Assembly (NCBI RefSeq): GCF_014192115.1
Contig: NZ_JACHXL010000003.1
Location: 186,001 to 250,000, forward strand
Length of the DNA stretch: 64,000 nucleotides
DNA from: Psychrobacter luti
GTDB lineage: Bacteria; Pseudomonadota; Gammaproteobacteria; Pseudomonadales; Moraxellaceae
Direction of reading: 5' to 3'
A program made the translations under genes and the position numbers. Of this stretch, positions 9,070 to 18,813 are shown one piece after another (the stretch's first letter is position 1; each line of letters begins with the position of its first letter). The notes under the pieces are model-generated. The model saw nothing but the letters and a program-made list of their open reading frames with translations. It did no database searches and was not told the origin of the DNA.

Positions 9070-10029
9070 TTATTTAGCCAGTGCTGTCTGTTTATCAAAT
9101 ACTGACCAATATTGCAGATTGTGGAAATCGGGTGGGGAGGCGTGTTTGGGTGCAAAATATAATGCCATTGTATCAAGCCTTGTACCAAACGTCGTACCAA
9201 AGCTTAAAATCACACAAGGATGAATGTAATCAATGGCAGTATCGTCCATATCAATTTTCGCGTTGGATAGTTGGCTTAAGGGCACAGTAAAGCTGCGTTG
9301 ATAAACATAAGGGTTAGCAGTGCTAGTTTTAGGTGTTAATGAATCGATAGCAGGTTCGATCTGCGCTGATAAGGAGTTTTGCTCTGTGTTTGCAGTGCCA
9401 TTATTCGCAATGCCATTACTCCCAGGGTAATGGCTGGCTGTCCAGTTAATAAACGCCTGCGTTTGTCCATCAGGTTGTAAAAGCGGCATTGGCGGCAGTG
9501 TGACGGGGTTACGATAGCTTCTAAAATGATAAAGCGCATAACGCCCGTCTGGATTGGCATTAATCTCAATATAAGCGCTTGTTTTATTAGCGTCCACTCC
9601 ATCAATGCCAAGCTCATTAACATCATTTATCGAAGCGCTATCATTTATTAACCTGTCTGTTATTAACCTACCTGCTAAAAAGCACTCAAGGCAAGTTTGC
9701 TCCCATAAATAGTCTTTGAAACCTACCTGCGTCGGTTGCCATTTTGACCAGTCTAATTGCGCCGCTAACGATTTAAGTGGCATGGTTACGCGATAATCAA
9801 GCTGTAAATGCCACTCTGGCTGCTGAGCGCTTTGGGTTATCTGTGCGGTTTGGGCTATCTGATTTGTTTGAGCTAAGGTTACGATGACTTCTACCTGAAT
9901 GCTTTGTAAGTCTTCTATCGTCACGCCAAGAGTCTGAGCATCAGCGGCGAGGGTGTCGGTTGCGAGGCATAGATGAAAAATTTGGCTCATAGGTCGATAA
10001 TATCCGCAGTTTAATAGTATTGAGGACAT
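9070..10029 (-). CDS. DOMON-like domain protein of unknown function
   Basis: A 319-residue protein resembling the single-domain DOMON-like (carbohydrate-binding-like beta-sandwich) family. The core motifs are KDYLWEQTCLECFLAG, then AYIEINANPDGRYALYHF and SYRNP. The family's typical length is nearer 200; this copy has a low-complexity insert around residues 200-235 rich in Asn, Thr and Ser. No signal peptide is evident, so it may be cytoplasmic. The start is uncertain: Met14 (9990) begins the conserved strand IFHLCLATDTL and may be the real one. It lies downstream of yhbY on the same strand but behind a terminator. Confidence 0.6.
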   Translation of the reverse strand: MSSILLNCGYYRPMSQIFHLCLATDTLAADAQTLGVTIEDLQSIQVEVIVTLAQTNQIAQTAQITQSAQQPEWHLQLDYRVTMPLKSLAAQLDWSKWQPTQVGFKDYLWEQTCLECFLAGRLITDRLINDSASINDVNELGIDGVDANKTSAYIEINANPDGRYALYHFRSYRNPVTLPPMPLLQPDGQTQAFINWTASHYPGSNGIANNGTANTEQNSLSAQIEPAIDSLTPKTSTANPYVYQRSFTVPLSQLSNAKIDMDDTAIDYIHPCVILSFGTTFGTRLDTMALYFAPKHASPPDFHNLQYWSVFDKQTALAK

Positions 10030-10210
10030 TTTATAGGCGCTCCGCTATAAGATGAACACAGAGCTACTGGTATGAATTTTGCGCAGCCTCTGTCTACGTA
10101 GGCACAGCAACCAAGGAAAATTAACACCAGTAGCGCGTTATAATACTTGTGCTGATTTTATTTAGGACTGACTATAAATAGAAAACAGGAAATAGGTTAC
10201 AAATAGCATA

Positions 10211-10238
10211 AAAGCCGCGAGCAAAATGCTGCGCGGCT
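10211..10238 (-). terminator. Terminator after yhbY
   Basis: On the minus strand AGCCGCG pairs with CGCGGCT, with an inner AGCA/TGCT stem and a one-base bulge, followed by TTTTA. It lies 45 bases beyond the yhbY stop and separates it from the DOMON-like gene. Confidence 0.8.
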
Positions 10239-10282
10239 CTTATTAAATATGATAGAACATAAACTAAGCTGAAAATAACAAC

Positions 10283-10594
10283 TTACTGCGCATGACGAGC
10301 AAGGTTTGATAGCTTAGGATTTGCATGTGGGTTTTTACGTAGCAAAAGCGCCATACGACCAATTGAATGAACCAAAGAGGCATTAGCCGCTGCTGCAAGC
10401 TGAGCACCGATGACATCGCGTTCTTCTTTCGTGCCAGCTGGGAGCTTTACTTTGATAAGTTCATGATCCGTTAAAGCGCGATCAATCTCTTCAGTAATGC
10501 TTGGGGTAATACCTTTGTTGCCAATCATAACGATAGGTTTTAGGTCATGACCAATGCCTTTTAGGCGTTTGATGGTAGCGTTATCGAGTTGCAT
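10283..10594 (-). CDS. yhbY: CRM-domain RNA-binding protein YhbY
   Basis: A 103-residue single CRS1/YhbY domain protein that associates with pre-50S ribosomal particles. The signature loop is MIGNKGITPSITEEIDRAL (about residues 22-40), followed by HELIKVKLPAG and the C-terminal GRMALLLRKNP. The length is the family norm. It diverges from rlmE, as yhbY and rrmJ/ftsH do in E. coli and many gammaproteobacteria, and the shared 391-bp region between them holds two inverted repeats. Confidence 0.95.
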   Translation of the reverse strand: MQLDNATIKRLKGIGHDLKPIVMIGNKGITPSITEEIDRALTDHELIKVKLPAGTKEERDVIGAQLAAAANASLVHSIGRMALLLRKNPHANPKLSNLARHAQ

Positions 10595-10647
10595 ATAATT
10601 CCTAGATGTTGGTAAAAATAAAAGATGGTGCTATTGAGAGCAGATAA

Positions 10648-10674
10648 TGACCATTATAGATAATCTATGGTCAT
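10648..10674. promoter_or_regulatory. Inverted repeat upstream of yhbY
   Basis: ATGACCAT (10648-10655) and ATGGTCAT (10667-10674) are perfect complements around an 11-base centre that includes further partial pairing (AGA/TCT). It lies about 55-80 bases upstream of the yhbY start, where an operator or a 5' UTR hairpin would be expected. Confidence 0.45.
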
Positions 10675-10820
10675 CTTGCATGAGATCAGCAGGATTTTGC
10701 ACGATTTTACGTGATGAAAATGTTAAACTGAAAGTATGAGTACATTATAAACGCTACGGTCTTATAAAGCAGTGTTTTCACCAAGAGAATTTAACCGTAA
10801 AAGGTTACAAGGTGCAGCAA

Positions 10821-10871
10821 AGGCGCTTAAGCTCTCTAGCAAGATAACTTAGTTAGAAAGCTTAAGCACCT
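10821..10871. repeat. 19-bp imperfect inverted repeat in the yhbY-rlmE divergent region
   Basis: The arm 10821-10839 (starting AGGCGCTTAAGC) pairs with 10853-10871 (ending GCTTAAGCACCT) at 15 of 19 positions around a 13-base loop. No T-run follows on either side, so a terminator is unlikely. It lies about 115-165 bases upstream of the rlmE start. Confidence 0.5.
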
Positions 10872-10883
10872 AATAATAGCCAT

Positions 10884-10951
10884 GTTATAGATAATTGTTT
10901 TATAAATAGACAGATATTGAATCGTTATAGATAACCACTTTATAAGTCGTT
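10884..10951 (+). repeat. Two imperfect direct repeats, 40-bp period, upstream of rlmE
   Basis: GTTATAGATAA starts at 10884 and again at 10924, each followed four bases later by TTTATAA. The second copy ends about 35 bases before the rlmE start. It may be a local duplication of a promoter segment. Confidence 0.4.
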
Positions 10952-10985
10952 AGCCGTGTTTTGCAAAGCAATAGGAGCAGTCATT

Positions 10986-11618
10986 TTGGTCACGCGTATT
11001 GAAAATAAAAAGTTGTCAAAGAGCAGTAGTGCTTGGATGCAGGAGCACATTGACGATCCTTATGTGAAAAAAGCCCAAATAGATGGCTACCGTGCCCGTG
11101 CTGCTTATAAATTGCTTGAGATTAATGAGAAGACCAATCTAATTAAGAAAGGCATGACCGTCGTCGACTTAGGCAGTGCACCGGGTAGTTGGTCGCAAGT
11201 TGCTGGTCAACTGGTTGGTGAAAAAGGCGTCTTGATTGCCTCCGATATTTTACCAATGGATACCTTGCCAGACGTCACTTTTATTCAGGGCGACTTTCGC
11301 GAGGCAGAAGTGTTCGACCGTATCATGGCAGAAGTGGGCGATAGACAGGTCGATGTGGTGTTGTCCGATATGGCACCGAATACCGCTGGCAATAGTGCTA
11401 TCGATCAGCCACGCATGATGTATTTATGTGAGCTGGCAGTCGATTTCGCCCTTGCAACCTTACCAGAAGGTGGCGCGCTTATTATGAAAGTGTTTCAAGG
11501 CGAGGGTACACAAGAATTACGCAAGCAGATGCAGGCGGATTTTAGTAAAATTCGTAGTATCAAACCGGGCGCTTCACGACCACGCTCAAAAGAGATGTTT
11601 TGGATTGCCATCAAGTAG
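10986..11618 (+). CDS. rlmE: 23S rRNA (uridine-2'-O)-methyltransferase RlmE
   Basis: SAM-dependent enzyme that methylates U2552 in the 50S A-site loop late in assembly. The SAM-binding motif is VVDLGSAPGSWSQVA (about residue 58). The catalytic K-D-K-E set fits Lys in RAAYKLLE, Asp in VVLSDMAPN, Lys in LIMKVFQG and Glu near the C-terminus (SKEMFW). I place the start at TTG 10986 because AGGAG lies at 10973-10977 and VTRIENKKLSK matches the family N-terminus; a GTG at 10956 would add ten residues without a site. ftsH follows, as in E. coli, but with a 460-bp gap. Confidence 0.95.
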   Translation: MVTRIENKKLSKSSSAWMQEHIDDPYVKKAQIDGYRARAAYKLLEINEKTNLIKKGMTVVDLGSAPGSWSQVAGQLVGEKGVLIASDILPMDTLPDVTFIQGDFREAEVFDRIMAEVGDRQVDVVLSDMAPNTAGNSAIDQPRMMYLCELAVDFALATLPEGGALIMKVFQGEGTQELRKQMQADFSKIRSIKPGASRPRSKEMFWIAIK

Positions 11619-12078
11619 CAGGTATGCAAACCTTTCTATTAAATGGTTTTAAGGTCAATCAGTTGCGCACATTTTCCATATGATGTTATTTCATCATCGA
11701 GCGTATTGCTGATTAAAATAAAACCGCTACAATCGTTAACTGAATAAATAGGAATGCTGCTTGAATTATTCAGGTTAGCACCACATATCATGGTATATTA
11801 ACTTTGTTTTGAATCTATATCGTTTTAAATATATACCTATTAAATCAAGGCTATATTTTAGGCAAAGTTGTTTTAAACAAAGTCGTCTAACAGCAACTGC
11901 TTTATTAGCTCAGTTATTTATGTTCGTTTGTATATTGATTTTGCTCGGGGTTTTAAGCTACTTAAATCCAAGCTTGAGCGATAATTTGCAATTGGGCATT
12001 GAATAATGAGACATACGTTTGCATATAGACGTCACGTGTTTAATAAACACACCAATAAGTAAGGGATGGGAATAACTA
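11619..12078. other. Gap between rlmE and ftsH, with a doubtful small ORF
   Basis: AT-rich with no terminator of good quality. It includes a 65-codon frame at 11809-12006 opening with TTG, predicted to encode one hydrophobic helix (LLAQLFMFVCILILLGVLSYL). No ribosome-binding site precedes it, so it is not called as a gene. The region probably contains the ftsH promoter. Confidence 0.4.
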
Positions 12079-13974
12079 GTGAGCGACATGGTAAAAAATA
12101 CCTTATTGTGGCTGGTGGTAATCGGCGTTTTAGTGCTGGTGTTTAGCGGCTTTGATCAATCCTCTGAGCCGGATAGCCTTAACTACTCTGAGTTTGTGAC
12201 CGCTGTGTCAGAAAATCAAGTAGCCAGTGTTGAAATCGATGGCGAGCAAATCACCGGCGAAAAGAAAAATGGCTCATCATTTGAGACCATTCGACCAGCC
12301 GTGGCTGACGAACAGCTAATGCCGCTATTGCGTGAAAACCAAGTTGAAGTGCAAGGTACCGCGCCTAAACGTCAAAGTGTCTTAATGCAACTATTGATAG
12401 CCAGTTTCCCAATTTTATTAATTATTGGTCTGTTCCTATTCTTTATGCGTAATATGCAGGGCGGCGCTGGCGGTAAAGGCGGTGGCCCGATGAGCTTTGG
12501 TAAATCAAAAGCCAAAATGCTGACCGAAGACCAAATTAAGGTTAACTTTGATGACGTTGCTGGCTGTGAAGAAGCCAAAGAAGAAGTCGTTGAAGTCGTT
12601 GAGTTTCTGCGTGACCCTGATAAATTTACTAAATTGGGTGCGACGATTCCACGCGGTATCTTGATGGTAGGTCCACCGGGTACGGGTAAGACGTTGCTAG
12701 CACGAGCCATCGCTGGTGAAGCTAAAGTACCGTTCTTCTCAATTTCAGGTTCTGACTTTGTTGAGATGTTCGTTGGTGTTGGTGCCTCACGTGTGCGTGA
12801 TATGTTTGAGCAAGCGAAGAAAAGCGCGCCTTGCATCATCTTTATCGATGAGATTGATGCGGTCGGTCGTCATCGTGGCTCTGGTATGGGCGGCGGTAAC
12901 GATGAGCGCGAGCAGACATTGAACCAATTATTGGTTGAAATGGATGGCTTTGAAGGCAATGAAGGTGTTATCGTCATTGCAGCGACCAACCGTGCTGATG
13001 TACTGGATAAAGCATTGTTACGTCCGGGTCGTTTTGACCGTCAGGTACAGGTTGGTTTGCCAGATATCAAAGGTCGCGAACAAATTCTGAAAGTGCATTT
13101 ACGTAAATTGCCAAATACCATCGGTGTCGATGCGCACGCATTGGCGCGTGGTACTCCTGGATTTAGTGGTGCGCAGCTTGCTAACCTTGTCAACGAAGCG
13201 GCCTTATTTGCCGCGCGTCGTAACAAGCGCAGCGTTGATATGAATGACTTTGAAGATGCAAAAGACAAGTTATATATGGGTCCTGAGCGTAAATCAATGG
13301 TCATCCGTGAGGAAGAGCGCCGTGCGACTGCTTATCATGAGGCAGGTCATGCCTTAGTCGCTGAGCTATTACCGGGCACCGACCCTGTGCATAAAGTGAC
13401 TATTATGCCACGTGGTTTTGCCCTTGGTGTCACATGGCAACTGCCTGAGCACGACCAAACCAGTATGTATAAATCAAAAATGCTCAGTGATATTGCAATT
13501 TTATTTGGTGGTCGTATTGCGGAAGAAGTATTTATCAATCAGATGTCAACGGGTGCCTCAAACGACTTTGAACGTGCAACCAAGATGGCACGAGCGATGG
13601 TTACTAAATATGGTATGTCAGATGCGCTAGGTATCATGGTCTATGAAGATGATGATAACTCACAAGGCTACTTCGGTGGTGGTGGTCGAACGATTTCAGA
13701 AGCGACACAGCAAAAGGTCGATGAAGAAGTGCGCCGTATGTTAGAAGAGCAGTATGACATCGCGCGCGAATTGATTGAAGGCAATCAAGAAAAAATGCAT
13801 GCAATGGTAGATGCTTTAATGAAATGGGAAACCATTGATCGCGATCAATTGCAGGACATTTTAGCCGGTGAACAACCTCGTCCGCCAAGAGTTTATCAGC
13901 ATAATGAAGTAAACTTATCGAAAAATGATGTGAAAACTACGAACTCAACACCGCCGCCATTACCAGCGATGTAG
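12079..13974 (+). CDS. ftsH: ATP-dependent zinc metalloprotease FtsH
   Basis: Inner-membrane AAA protease that degrades misfolded membrane proteins and regulatory proteins such as LpxC in E. coli. Two membrane segments (about 7-24 and 98-120) flank a periplasmic domain. Then come Walker [14 protein letters not shown] (about 198), Walker [13 protein letters not shown], the second region of homology with [21 protein letters not shown], and the zinc site HEAGHALV (about 423). The length of 631 is typical. The GTG at 12079 follows AAGGGATGGG; an ATG three codons later is an alternative. The Pro-rich tail ends in PPPLPAM. Confidence 0.97.
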   Translation: MSDMVKNTLLWLVVIGVLVLVFSGFDQSSEPDSLNYSEFVTAVSENQVASVEIDGEQITGEKKNGSSFETIRPAVADEQLMPLLRENQVEVQGTAPKRQSVLMQLLIASFPILLIIGLFLFFMRNMQGGAGGKGGGPMSFGKSKAKMLTEDQIKVNFDDVAGCEEAKEEVVEVVEFLRDPDKFTKLGATIPRGILMVGPPGTGKTLLARAIAGEAKVPFFSISGSDFVEMFVGVGASRVRDMFEQAKKSAPCIIFIDEIDAVGRHRGSGMGGGNDEREQTLNQLLVEMDGFEGNEGVIVIAATNRADVLDKALLRPGRFDRQVQVGLPDIKGREQILKVHLRKLPNTIGVDAHALARGTPGFSGAQLANLVNEAALFAARRNKRSVDMNDFEDAKDKLYMGPERKSMVIREEERRATAYHEAGHALVAELLPGTDPVHKVTIMPRGFALGVTWQLPEHDQTSMYKSKMLSDIAILFGGRIAEEVFINQMSTGASNDFERATKMARAMVTKYGMSDALGIMVYEDDDNSQGYFGGGGRTISEATQQKVDEEVRRMLEEQYDIARELIEGNQEKMHAMVDALMKWETIDRDQLQDILAGEQPRPPRVYQHNEVNLSKNDVKTTNSTPPPLPAM

Positions 13975-14023
13975 TTTCTGGTTTATTAATTTAGTCTTTT
14001 AAGATTGCATCTATTTTTGATAG

Positions 14024-14054
14024 AAAAAGCCCTTTTCAATAAAGGGCTTTTTTG
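14024..14054 (+). terminator. Terminator after ftsH
   Basis: AAAAAGCCCTTT pairs with AAAGGGCTTTTTT around TCAAT, with the T-run at its 3' side, about 50 bases after the stop. Confidence 0.92.
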
Positions 14055-14178
14055 TTGCTACAATTTTATGAAGGCTTTAGGACAGCATAAGATTTGCTGC
14101 TATCATAGGCATTATAGCTTGGTAAATTATTGCTGTAGCTAAAACGATTTTACGAATTGAATTTATAATGGATACCTT

Positions 14179-15075
14179 ATGTCATTATTCCACCCTTTAC
14201 CTAATTATACGGTGATGAGTCGCGATAAAGTATTAGATTTATCACAGCCGCATATTATGGGTATTTTAAATGTTACCCCAGATTCTTTTTCTGATGGTGG
14301 GCAGTTTAATGCTGTCGATAGCGCCCTTGTGCATGCTAAAGAGATGATTACCGCAGGTGCAACCCTTATCGATATTGGCGGTGAGTCTACACGCCCAAAC
14401 GCGCAAGCCGTGGCGACTAGCGATGAAATACAGCGCGTTGTTCCAGTGGTTAAAGCAATTCGTCAGCAGCTAGGTGATGGCATATGGTTGTCAATTGATA
14501 CCAGTAATCCAGCGGTTATGCAGGCAGCTTTTGACGAAGGTGCAGATATTTGGAATGATGTACGAGCGCTTAAGCGTGACGGTGCCGCAGAATTAGCGGC
14601 AAAGCTTGATATACCTGTCATGCTTATGCATATGCGCGGTGAGCCGACGACAATGAATAATTTGGCACAGTACGACGATGTAATTAAAGACGTCAGTGCC
14701 GAGCTAGCAGCGCGTATCGATGAGGTAACGAGTGCCGGCGTTAAGCGTGAGAAAATTATTATCGATCCAGGTTTTGGCTTTGCAAAAGACTATGAGCATC
14801 ATTGCGCTTTATTAAGCCAGCTGACACGATTGCAAGCACTGGGATTACCAATGATGTTTGGTATTTCACGAAAGCGCTTTTTAGCAGAAGTGCTGACTAA
14901 AAGTGGAGTCGAAGCCGTTGCTACTACCCAAGCGCTAGAGCGTGATGCAGTCGGAACGGCTGCTGGAATTTTTGCGCTGCAGCAGGGTGCTAGCATTATC
15001 CGTACCCATAATGTCGCTATGATGCAGCAAGCTGTGGCATTATGGCAGCAATTATCGACTTATCATCAAAGCTAA
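14179..15075 (+). CDS. folP: Dihydropteroate synthase
   Basis: Condenses 6-hydroxymethyl-dihydropterin pyrophosphate with p-aminobenzoate in folate synthesis; the sulfonamide target. Both family signatures are present: IMGILNVTPDSFSDGG (about 27) and LIDIGGESTRPNA (about 62), followed by the TIM-barrel motifs DIWNDV, MLMHMRGEPTTM, IIIDPGFGFAKDYEHH and FGISRKRFL. The length of 298 is somewhat above the usual 280. It follows ftsH as in many gammaproteobacteria but behind a terminator. glmM does not follow; sdhE does. Confidence 0.96.
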   Translation: MSLFHPLPNYTVMSRDKVLDLSQPHIMGILNVTPDSFSDGGQFNAVDSALVHAKEMITAGATLIDIGGESTRPNAQAVATSDEIQRVVPVVKAIRQQLGDGIWLSIDTSNPAVMQAAFDEGADIWNDVRALKRDGAAELAAKLDIPVMLMHMRGEPTTMNNLAQYDDVIKDVSAELAARIDEVTSAGVKREKIIIDPGFGFAKDYEHHCALLSQLTRLQALGLPMMFGISRKRFLAEVLTKSGVEAVATTQALERDAVGTAAGIFALQQGASIIRTHNVAMMQQAVALWQQLSTYHQS

Positions 15076-15230
15076 TAGCCTAATAGCTTTTCATAAAATA
15101 GTTTTTATAAGAAAGCTTTTTATAAACGACATCTTTGTAAATACAGCTTAATCCTATTATTTATTAACCTTACTATTTATCTAAATGCCTATTCAGTCAA
15201 ATAGCCCTTTTAACCTGTGAGAACACTTTT

Positions 15231-15512
15231 ATGACGACTAGTAATCAACCAGAACCCACCCTCGAGCAACGCCGCATTATTTATCAAGCACGCCGCGGAT
15301 TAAAAGAATTAGACTTTTATATTGACCCTTATATTAAAGAGTTATATTTAACTGCTGACCCGAGTGAGCAAGCGACTTTTGCAGAAATGCTAACTCATGA
15401 AGACCCTGATTTATTGGACTACTTTACCAACCAAAGCCGTCCAGAAAATGAGGCCATATGGGATTTGGTCAATAAAATTAAAACATGGCGCCATAGTAAA
15501 GACTTGACGTAA
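15231..15512 (+). CDS. sdhE: Succinate dehydrogenase flavinylation factor SdhE
   Basis: A 93-residue DUF339/SdhE protein that promotes covalent FAD attachment to SdhA. The signature RGxxE is present as RRGLKELDF near residue 24. It is followed by the helical pattern LTADPSEQATFAEMLTHEDP and the C-terminal DYFTN with a Trp-containing helix. The length fits the family (80-95). The start ATG at 15231 follows GAGAACACTTTT. The next gene lies 41 bases downstream, the usual place for a YgfX partner. Confidence 0.93.
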   Translation: MTTSNQPEPTLEQRRIIYQARRGLKELDFYIDPYIKELYLTADPSEQATFAEMLTHEDPDLLDYFTNQSRPENEAIWDLVNKIKTWRHSKDLT

Positions 15513-15553
15513 TCATTTAAACTGTTGTTTTAAGTATGCTTGGAGATTCAACT

Positions 15554-16012
15554 ATGATATCGCCAACCTCGCTACGTATTGATACTCCTATCAAGCCTGC
15601 AAGCTATTTGCGCCTGTTATTTTATATGCTCTTAGCAGGTGTGATGGTGATATTGGCAGGACTTGCGTCATTGGCGTTGTGGCAATATGTACTCGTATTT
15701 GTGGTTAGCGTCGCCGTCGTCAGCTACTTGGCGTTATCGCGCCCGATGTTATTGCATCTAAGCCAGCCGCCATTGGATAAAAGCGTTTATCAGCATTGGC
15801 AATTACTCATGCGTAGCAGTCGCGGTGATGCCTTATGGCAAGCACAGCTTACTACGGTTACAAGTTATCAGTGGGTTATATGCTTAAGCTTTATTGTCAC
15901 AGAGCCTTATCAGCGCCATTTATCAGTAACGGTATTTCAGGATCAAGTCAGTGCAGAACACTGGCGCGAATTAACGATTTTGGCAAACACCATTTCTCAT
16001 AAAACCGCGTAA
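15554..16012 (+). CDS. Small membrane protein in the YgfX/CptA position
   Basis: A 152-residue protein with two adjacent membrane segments at about 20-65 (YMLLAGVMVILAGLASLALW and LVFVVSVAVVSYLAL) and a soluble C-terminal half. In enterobacteria sdhE is followed by ygfX, a two-helix membrane protein of similar plan. Sequence identity cannot be judged here, so the link rests on topology and position. ATG 15554 has GGAG at 15542-15545; a start at 15536 would add six residues. No catalytic motif is visible. Confidence 0.6.
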   Translation: MISPTSLRIDTPIKPASYLRLLFYMLLAGVMVILAGLASLALWQYVLVFVVSVAVVSYLALSRPMLLHLSQPPLDKSVYQHWQLLMRSSRGDALWQAQLTTVTSYQWVICLSFIVTEPYQRHLSVTVFQDQVSAEHWRELTILANTISHKTA

Positions 16013-16287
16013 ATAAGGCCAGTCTTATACGTTTTACTGGCATTCCTTTCATCTGTTTTCTTGTTAATCGCTAACGATATACTACATCCCATAACAAAAT
16101 GCCTATCTAGATATCGAAAGAGATTTGCTATATTGCAATGGAGCGTCAATAGCTAATTTATCTTAGTGAGTTTTTACAACGATTTGTTATAACCACTTGC
16201 CATACTTTTGGTAAATGGTTATTTGCATGAGTTAACTGGATAAAAAGCTTTTGATGAAGAATTTTTTATAATAAAAAGGAATCGATT

Positions 16288-17016
16288 ATGAGTTTATTAG
16301 GGAATTTAGTGAGCCAAGTGGCACGCAGTGCCATGGACCCAGAAGATGCGAAGCGCAATCCGGTCAATCAACGTATCAATCCACGCCGTACTGGCGGATT
16401 AGGGGATATCTTGGGTGGCGTATTGGGCGGTGGTAATCAGCCGAGTGGCTACAATCCGCAGCAGTATGAGCGCCGCGCTGATAATGGGTTTGGTTTAGAC
16501 GATATCATTGGCGGGCTCACAGGGGCCAACCAACGCGGTGGTATGAGCTCTGGTGCTGGTGGACTGGGTGATATTTTAGGTAGTGTATTGGGTGGTCAGG
16601 CGACTGGCGGTCGAACTTCTAGAAGTGGCTTTGGTGGTAAGGGTATGCTAATTGCTGCGCTTATGCCTATGGTGCTCAGTTGGATCAAACGTAATGGTGG
16701 TTTAAGCGGCGCTTTATCAAAAATCACCGGTATGGGCTATGATAATCAAGCGCGTTCTTGGATGAGTAATCAAGAAGCCAATGACAATCTGGACCCTAAT
16801 GAAATTACCCGTTTATTTGATGAAAGTGAAATCCAGCAGGTAGCCACACATACTGGCGCAAATGAGATGGAAGTACGCCAAGGTCTCGCTGAGCTGTTAC
16901 CTGAAGTGATGAATCAATTGACGCCCAATGGTAATTTGGATAATGAACCAGAAGCCAATGAAGAGATTGATCAAATTATGAATCAGTTATCCAGTCGTTT
17001 AGGGACGTTGAAATAA
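16288..17016 (+). CDS. DUF937 (YidB-like) protein
   Basis: A 242-residue cytoplasmic protein with no signal peptide. The N-terminal half is glycine-rich with recurring GDILGGVLGGG-type segments, two of them nearly identical (about residues 45-55 and 92-102), typical of DUF937. A short hydrophobic stretch (MLIAALMPMVLSWIKRNGG) follows. The C-terminal third is acidic and Asn/Gln-rich with IQQVATHTGANEMEVRQGL, resembling the YidB helical domain. The start ATG 16288 has AAAAGGAATC upstream. Biochemical function is not known for the family. Confidence 0.78.
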   Translation: MSLLGNLVSQVARSAMDPEDAKRNPVNQRINPRRTGGLGDILGGVLGGGNQPSGYNPQQYERRADNGFGLDDIIGGLTGANQRGGMSSGAGGLGDILGSVLGGQATGGRTSRSGFGGKGMLIAALMPMVLSWIKRNGGLSGALSKITGMGYDNQARSWMSNQEANDNLDPNEITRLFDESEIQQVATHTGANEMEVRQGLAELLPEVMNQLTPNGNLDNEPEANEEIDQIMNQLSSRLGTLK

Positions 17017-17070
17017 TTGACCACTTTGAAATTCAATATGATCAAATATCAACTTTAGCCAAAATATCAT

Positions 17071-17106
17071 AAAAAAGGAGCGCTTTTGATAAAGTGCTCC
17101 TTTTTT
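17071..17106 (+). terminator. Terminator after the DUF937 gene
   Basis: AAAAAAGGAGCGCTTT pairs with AAAGTGCTCCTTTTTT around TGAT, 54 bases after the stop. The remaining bases to 17329 are AT-rich and appear to be the promoter region of the transporter gene. Confidence 0.92.
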
Positions 17107-17329
17107 ATGCCCAATGATTTAACGCTATTATTAATAACTTATCTCTGTATATTTATGCTGTATGCTCAATAAATATGTTAAAAATGGTCAACAATAAAAA
17201 AATGGTTATATATATCTTATAAGATGTTCATATGACCCATGTGTTTTCCCTATCGCAGTTACTATTTCGATAGCATTTCATACGACATGATTGTGTGATT
17301 TTATAAGCATTCATAAGGATATATTTCTC

Positions 17330-18787
17330 ATGCCATTTAAACCTATTCAAGCAGCGATTGCCATTGTAGTTGGTTTAATCATCTGGTTTGTTATTCCGGT
17401 ACCAAATGGAGTCACACCCGAAGCGTGGCATATGCTGGCTTTATTTATTGCTACTATTGTCGCTATCATTGGTAAGGTGTTACCCATCGGCGCGATTGCC
17501 ATTATTGCCGTCACCTTGGTGGCGCTTACTGGGGTGACCAATGAGAGTCCAAAAGAAGCCATCGCTGATGCTTTATCAAGCTACTCAAGTCCTCTGATTT
17601 GGCTGATCGGTATCGCCGTGATGATATCGCGTGGCTTGATTAAAACGGGTTTAGGTCGGCGTATCGCGTATTATTTTATCTCTATTTTTGGTAAAAAAAC
17701 CATCGGGGTTGCGTATTCTTTAACCGCTGCAGAGCTGATGATAGCGCCTATTACGCCTTCTAATACCGCTCGAGGCGGCGGTATTATTCACCCAATTATG
17801 AAGTCGATTGCGCAAAGCTTTCATTCGACGCCAGAAGAGGGCACTCAAAATAAAATTGGCCGCTACTTAGCTATGGTTAACTACCATGCAAATCCGATTA
17901 CGTCGGGCATGTTTATTACCGCCACTGCACCAAATCCATTGGTGGTGGATTTGGTCAATAAGGCAACAGGTAGTGAGATTCAGCTGTCATGGACGACGTG
18001 GGCAGTGGCTATGTTCATACCAGGAATGTTGTGTTTATTATTAATGCCACTGGTGATTTATCTGATTTATCCGCCCGATGTTAAGGTAACGCCTGATGCG
18101 AAAAAGTTTGCTACAGACAATCTAACTGAGATGGGGCAGGTAAGTTTGCATGAAAAAATCATGTTGGGTGTCTTTGCACTGATGCTGATATTATGGGCCA
18201 ATATTCCAGCGCTGATTTTTGGTGAACAGTTAAGTGTTGATGCCACTACTACCGCGTTTATAGGTTTGACGACCTTGATACTGACTGGTGTTTTAACTTG
18301 GGATGATGTGCTCAAAGAAAAATCGGCATGGGATACCATTATTTGGTTTGGTGCTCTGATTATGATGGCATCATACCTTAATAAACTCGGTCTCATTAGC
18401 TGGTTCTCAGGCAACATCGAATCAATGATTGGCATGATAGGAGTCGGTTGGGTTGGTGCTGTGGTTATTTTGACTTTGGTATATCTCTATATTCATTATT
18501 TCTTTGCCAGTACCACCGCGCATATTACCGCGCTGTTTGCCGCTTTTTATGCGGTCGGATTAAGCTTAGGCGCACCGCCGATGTTATATGCGCTTATTTT
18601 AGCGGCAGCCGGTAATATCATGATGACGCTTACCCATTATGCAACCGGTACTGCGCCTGTTATTTTTAACTCAGGCTATGTGACATTAGGAGAGTGGTGG
18701 AGTATTGGTGCCATTATGAGTGTGGTTAATTTGGTCGTATGGATTGGCGCAGGCTTGGTTTGGTGGAAGCTGCTTGGTTATTATTAA
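17330..18787 (+). CDS. DASS-family (SLC13) anion:sodium or antiport transporter
   Basis: An inner-membrane transporter of 485 residues with about 12 hydrophobic segments. Family signatures are SNTARGGGIIHPIMKSIAQS (about 142-161) and a second half with TAHITALFAAFYAVG and NIMMTLTHYATGTAPV. These place it with the CitT/TtdT/2-oxoglutarate-malate translocator group of divalent anion:sodium symporters, which carry di- or tricarboxylates. The substrate cannot be told from sequence alone. The start at 17330 has AAGGA at 17314-17318; an in-frame ATG at 17291 adds 13 residues without support. It stands alone between a terminator and the convergent recX. Confidence 0.9.
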   Translation: MPFKPIQAAIAIVVGLIIWFVIPVPNGVTPEAWHMLALFIATIVAIIGKVLPIGAIAIIAVTLVALTGVTNESPKEAIADALSSYSSPLIWLIGIAVMISRGLIKTGLGRRIAYYFISIFGKKTIGVAYSLTAAELMIAPITPSNTARGGGIIHPIMKSIAQSFHSTPEEGTQNKIGRYLAMVNYHANPITSGMFITATAPNPLVVDLVNKATGSEIQLSWTTWAVAMFIPGMLCLLLMPLVIYLIYPPDVKVTPDAKKFATDNLTEMGQVSLHEKIMLGVFALMLILWANIPALIFGEQLSVDATTTAFIGLTTLILTGVLTWDDVLKEKSAWDTIIWFGALIMMASYLNKLGLISWFSGNIESMIGMIGVGWVGAVVILTLVYLYIHYFFASTTAHITALFAAFYAVGLSLGAPPMLYALILAAAGNIMMTLTHYATGTAPVIFNSGYVTLGEWWSIGAIMSVVNLVVWIGAGLVWWKLLGYY

Positions 18788-18813
18788 TGGTTAATAATGA
18801 TCGCTTAAACGAG

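Noticed and set aside
11809-12006. 65-codon frame with one hydrophobic helix before ftsH
   Set aside because: TTG start, no ribosome-binding site and no family likeness; kept only as a note in the gap entry.
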